From Acholeplasmatales bacterium (GTDB lineage: Bacteria; Bacillota_I; Bacilli_A; Acholeplasmatales; Anaeroplasmataceae): DNA of 8,465 bases. Made by a program: the position numbers and the translations under genes. This document shows positions 5,335 to 8,465 of the stretch, piece by piece. The notes under the pieces are model-generated. The model was not told the origin of the DNA. It made no database searches and was given only the letters and a program-made list of their open reading frames with translations. The stretch is taken from positions 1 through 8,465 of the forward strand of contig JAILBI010000113.1 of assembly GCA_024681175.1 (NCBI GenBank), written 5' to 3'. Every line of letters starts with the position of its first letter. Positions within the stretch are counted from its first letter, which is position 1.

Positions 5335-6465
5335 ATGATGAAAATTGTGCTTGGTTTATCAGGTGGAGTAGATTCATCTGTAGCTTTAAAATTATTATTA
5401 GATCAAGGCTATGATGTAACACCTGTATTTATGAGAAATTGGGATTCAGCTACAAATAATGATATATTAGGTAATCCTACTGTAAATGATGATATTTGTC
5501 CTCAGGAAGTAGATTTTATTGATGCAAAAAAGGTTGCAGATAAGCTTAATGTTGAAATTAAAAGAGTAGATTTCATAGAAGAATATTGGAATGATGTTTT
5601 TTCTTATTTTTTAGATGAATATAAAAAAGATAGAACACCTAATCCTGATATTATGTGCAATAAATATATAAAATTTAATGCATTTTTAAAATATGCAGAA
5701 AAAATAGGTGCTGATTATATTGCGATGGGTCATTACGCAAATGTAAGACATGATAAGGATAAAAGCTATTTATTAAGAGCTAAGGACCAAAATAAGGATC
5801 AGACATATTTCTTATGCCAAATAAGCCAAAGCCAATTAAGAAAAGCTATTTTTCCTGTAGGTAATTTAACTAAGGAAGAAGTAAGAAAAATAGCTAAGGA
5901 AGCTAATTTAGCTACTGCAGAGAAAAAGGATTCTACAGGTATTTGCTTTATTGGTGAGAGAAATTTTAAAGCATTTTTAAAAAATTATTTACCATCAACA
6001 CCAGGTGATATTGTAACTACTAAGGGTGATATTATAGGTAGACATGATGGTTTAATGTATTACACAATTGGCCAAAGAAAGGGCCTTGGAATTGGTGGTA
6101 ATAATAAATACCCTGATGAGCCTTGGTTTGTTTGTGGTAAGGATTTAAAAAAGAATCATTTAATTGTAGGACAGGGTCATGATTCTATTTTATTAATATC
6201 AAATAGATGTATTTGTTCAAATATTAATTGGATAACAGATAAGCCTATTGAAGGAAAAACATATCAAGCAAAATTCCGTTATAGACAAAAGGATAATGAA
6301 GTAACATTAAAATTCTTATCTGATGATAAAATTGAAATATTTTATCCTAAGGGAGTAAGAGCTGTAACACCAGGTCAGGCTGCAGTAATTTATGATAATG
6401 AAATATGTCTTGGTGGCGCAATCATTGATGAAGTATATTTTGATAACGAAAGAAGAAATTATTAA
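5335..6465 (+). CDS. mnmA: tRNA-specific 2-thiouridylase MnmA
   Basis: MnmA adds sulfur to C2 of the wobble uridine (U34) in tRNAs for Lys, Glu and Gln, using ATP to adenylate the base and sulfur from a cysteine desulfurase relay. The 376-residue length is normal. The PP-loop ATP-binding motif is LGLSGGVDSS (about 6-15). The two catalytic cysteines are C108 (NPDIMCNKYIKF) and C204 (DSTGICFIGER). MGHYA (131-135) and the tRNA-binding region YYTIGQRKGLGIGG (about 242-255) are also intact, followed by the C-terminal beta-barrel domain. Two adjacent ATGs (5335, 5338) are possible starts; spacing from AAAGGA allows either and may favour the second. The stop overlaps the recD2 start (TAATG). In Firmicutes mnmA often precedes recD2 (yrrC), commonly with yrrB between them; yrrB is absent here. 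Confidence 0.96.
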   Translation: MMKIVLGLSGGVDSSVALKLLLDQGYDVTPVFMRNWDSATNNDILGNPTVNDDICPQEVDFIDAKKVADKLNVEIKRVDFIEEYWNDVFSYFLDEYKKDRTPNPDIMCNKYIKFNAFLKYAEKIGADYIAMGHYANVRHDKDKSYLLRAKDQNKDQTYFLCQISQSQLRKAIFPVGNLTKEEVRKIAKEANLATAEKKDSTGICFIGERNFKAFLKNYLPSTPGDIVTTKGDIIGRHDGLMYYTIGQRKGLGIGGNNKYPDEPWFVCGKDLKKNHLIVGQGHDSILLISNRCICSNINWITDKPIEGKTYQAKFRYRQKDNEVTLKFLSDDKIEIFYPKGVRAVTPGQAAVIYDNEICLGGAIIDEVYFDNERRNY

Positions 6466-8438
6466 TGCAGGATATCAAGGAAGAGACAATAGTTGGATAT
6501 ATTGATAAATATATCTATACAAGTGAAGATTCTAATTATAAGGTTGCACACCTTATATTAAAGGATAAAAGTGAGGTATCAATCACAGGGTCTTTTCCTA
6601 TGCTTAATGAAGGCTTGGAATATGAATTTAAAGGATATTATAAAGAGCATTTAAAATATGGAAGACAATTCATAATTCAAAGCTATCAAAGATCAGAAAA
6701 GATGGATAAAAATGGTATTATATCTTATTTATCTTCTGATAAATTTCATGGTATTGGTAAGAAAATAGCTGAAAAAATAGTAGCCTACTTAGGTGAAGAT
6801 TGTATTAATAAAATTTTAGAAAATAAAGATATATTAGATGGTATTGTAAATAGCTCTAAAAAGGATATTATTTATGATACATTAAAAGAAAATTTAGATA
6901 TAGAAAGAATATATATTAAATTATATTCATTTGGCTTAACTACTAAAATGGTAGAAAAGCTTTTTGGTATTTATAATACAAAGGTTGTAGAAAAAATTGA
7001 ACAAAATCCCTACATTTTAATCGATGAGGTAGAAGGCTTTGGTTTTAAAAAATGTGATGCCCTAGCCTTATCAATGGGTATTAAGCCAGATGATATGTTA
7101 AGATTATCATCTGCCTTAAAATATTCACTTGATATTATATGTAATAATGAAGGATTTACATATTTAACAAATCCACAGCTTATTAATTCAGCAATTAAAT
7201 TTTTAAATGATGAATCAATAACTAATGATAAATTAAATGAAGCATTAGATTATTTAATATCTAAAAATAAAGTAATATTAAAGGATGATAAAATATATCC
7301 TTTATATCTATATAATGCTGAAATAGATATTAAAAATAAAATATTAAAATTAAAATCAGATAAAAAGCTATTTGATTCTAAAAAAGTAGAAAAATTAATA
7401 GATGAAATAGAAAAGGATTTTCATATTCAATATGAATCCTTACAAAGAGAAGCAATAATTAATTCTTTAACAAATAAATTATCAATTATCACAGGTGGCC
7501 CAGGTACAGGTAAATCTACAATTTTAAGAGGCATTTTAGAATGCTACGCTAGATTAAATGATACTAATTTAGCATCTGAAAAAATGGATTATAAGGTAGC
7601 TCTTGCCTCCCCTACAGGAAGAGCCGCAAAAAGAATGTCTGAAACATCATCATTTCCTGCTAAAACTATTCATAAGCTTCTTGGATATAATTATGAAGGA
7701 GCATTTTCATTTGATGAAAATAATTTATTGCCTTACTCATTAATTATTATCGATGAGGCATCAATGCTTGATGTAGTTCTTGCAAATTCACTATTTAAAG
7801 CATTAAATAATGATTGTCAATTAATATTAATTGGTGATTTTAATCAGCTTCCATCTGTAGGACCTGGTAATGTATTACATGATTTAATATCATCTAATAT
7901 TTTTGTTACAACAAAATTATTAAAAACTGTAAGACAAAAAGAAGATTCAGATATTGTTAAATTATCTAATATGGTTTTAAATGAAAAAATAGATTTTTCT
8001 ATTTTTAATAAGAAAAAAGAAATATTTTTCTATCCTAAAATGGCATCAGATGGTATTCCTTTTATTTTAACCTTAATTGATAATTTTATTAAAAAGGGTG
8101 GCAATTTAGATAAGGATATAGAGGTATTAATACCTATGTATCTTGGTATTGCAGGTATTAATGAATGTAATAAATTAATTCAAGAAAGATTTAATCCTGA
8201 AAAAGAAAAAATTCTTCAAAGAGATAAAATCTTTTTGAAGAAGGGTGATAAGGTTTTAGTAAAAAGAAATAATCCTGATCTTGATTTAATGAATGGCGAT
8301 ATTGGTAAGGTAATAGATATTGTAAATGTCGATGATAAAGATAAATTATATCTTGATTTTGATAATAGAATAATTGATTATCCAATTGATGAAATATCTG
8401 ATTTAACATTAGCATATGCAATATCAATTCATAAATAA
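6465..8438 (+). CDS. recD2: RecD2-type ATP-dependent DNA helicase, interrupted by a stop in motif V
   Basis: RecD2 is a 5'-3' superfamily 1B helicase involved in DNA repair and replication-fork maintenance outside RecBCD. The frame gives 657 residues, short for the family (roughly 715-800). Present are an N-terminal OB-like region (about 1-75), helix-hairpin-helix repeats (HGIGKKIAEKIVAYLG about 95-110; EVEGFGFKKCDALALSMGI about 188-206), Walker A GGPGTGKST (344-352), motif Ia ASPTGRAAKRM (381-391), motif II DEAS (430-433), motif III GDFNQLPSVGPG (457-468) and motif IV KTVRQ (487-491). Motif V begins (AYAISIHK, 650-657) and then meets TAA. The second half of motif V and motif VI with its arginine are missing from the product, which should be inactive as a helicase unless the stop is an error. 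It starts at an ATG sharing an A with the mnmA stop. No tryptophan occurs in the visible protein. Confidence 0.9.
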   Translation: MQDIKEETIVGYIDKYIYTSEDSNYKVAHLILKDKSEVSITGSFPMLNEGLEYEFKGYYKEHLKYGRQFIIQSYQRSEKMDKNGIISYLSSDKFHGIGKKIAEKIVAYLGEDCINKILENKDILDGIVNSSKKDIIYDTLKENLDIERIYIKLYSFGLTTKMVEKLFGIYNTKVVEKIEQNPYILIDEVEGFGFKKCDALALSMGIKPDDMLRLSSALKYSLDIICNNEGFTYLTNPQLINSAIKFLNDESITNDKLNEALDYLISKNKVILKDDKIYPLYLYNAEIDIKNKILKLKSDKKLFDSKKVEKLIDEIEKDFHIQYESLQREAIINSLTNKLSIITGGPGTGKSTILRGILECYARLNDTNLASEKMDYKVALASPTGRAAKRMSETSSFPAKTIHKLLGYNYEGAFSFDENNLLPYSLIIIDEASMLDVVLANSLFKALNNDCQLILIGDFNQLPSVGPGNVLHDLISSNIFVTTKLLKTVRQKEDSDIVKLSNMVLNEKIDFSIFNKKKEIFFYPKMASDGIPFILTLIDNFIKKGGNLDKDIEVLIPMYLGIAGINECNKLIQERFNPEKEKILQRDKIFLKKGDKVLVKRNNPDLDLMNGDIGKVIDIVNVDDKDKLYLDFDNRIIDYPIDEISDLTLAYAISIHK

Positions 8439-8465
8439 AAGGGAAGTAAATTTGATAATGTAATA
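8436..8465 (+). pseudogene. recD2: In-frame continuation of recD2 motif V after the premature TAA
   Basis: After the TAA at 8436-8438 the same frame reads KGSKFDNVI to the last base of the window. The expected RecD2 motif V is HKSQGSEF followed by a hydrophobic strand. The stop stands at the Ser position and Lys (AAG) at the Gln position; G, S, F and the following strand are conserved. This is therefore the rest of recD2, not intergenic DNA. A genuine nonsense mutation and a sequence or assembly error near the window edge both remain possible. Confidence 0.8.

Noticed and set aside
8191..8427. Open frame of 78 codons on the minus strand within recD2
   Set aside because: It is antisense to conserved helicase sequence, and its Tyr/Leu/Gln-rich translation is typical of a reverse-strand artefact in AT-rich DNA.
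1..8465. CRISPR array, insertion sequence, prophage or complete BREX/restriction system
   Set aside because: I saw no regularly spaced repeats, transposase or integrase motifs, terminal inverted repeats or partner defence genes; only two isolated defence-associated families are present.

Overview
The window is a stretch of very AT-rich chromosome, probably from a low-GC Firmicute such as an uncultured gut member of the Bacilli, Erysipelotrichia or RF39 type. The evidence is the A/T-ending codon use, the mnmA-recD2 neighbourhood, a RelQ-type alarmone synthetase, and GGAGG-type ribosome binding sites. Translation is standard (code 11): every tryptophan codon I checked is TGG, and the acyltransferase gene ends in TGA. 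Lineage is inference only; there is no rRNA to anchor it.

Layout. (1) 1-230: the 3' end of an unrecognised plus-strand gene meets a minus-strand gene at a shared bidirectional terminator. (2) 226-654, minus: a small P-loop protein resembling BrxF of type 3 BREX phage defence, here without visible BREX partners. (3) 763-3250, plus: a tight four-gene operon with its own extended -10 promoter and an end terminator. It encodes a YqeY/GatB-domain protein, a zinc-ribbon Nudix hydrolase, a RelQ-type (p)ppGpp synthetase and methionine aminopeptidase. All junctions overlap or are 5 nt apart. (4) 3314-4291, plus: a DUF1016/YhcG-family PDDEXK nuclease gene, standing alone between the operon terminator and a tRNA gene. 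(5) 4275-4433, minus: tRNA-Lys(CTT) with encoded CCA, a consensus promoter, and a terminator lying inside the end of the convergent nuclease gene. (6) 4465-5250, minus: a divergent PlsC-family acyltransferase. (7) 5283-8465, plus: mnmA followed by recD2, with overlapping stop and start codons. The mnmA promoter overlaps the acyltransferase promoter on the opposite strand.

How the genes fit together. Most are housekeeping functions tied to translation and growth control: tRNA thiolation, tRNA-Lys, N-terminal Met removal, and alarmone synthesis. Two genes, the BrxF-like P-loop protein and the DUF1016 nuclease, belong to accessory families linked to defence or nucleic-acid processing and flank the RelQ operon. 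I see no complete defence system, CRISPR array, insertion sequence or phage module.

The strongest anomaly is in recD2. The reading frame stops with TAA inside helicase motif V (after AYAISIHK), yet the same frame continues after the stop with KGSKFDNVI, which matches the rest of that motif. This is either a nonsense mutation or a sequence error close to the end of the window.
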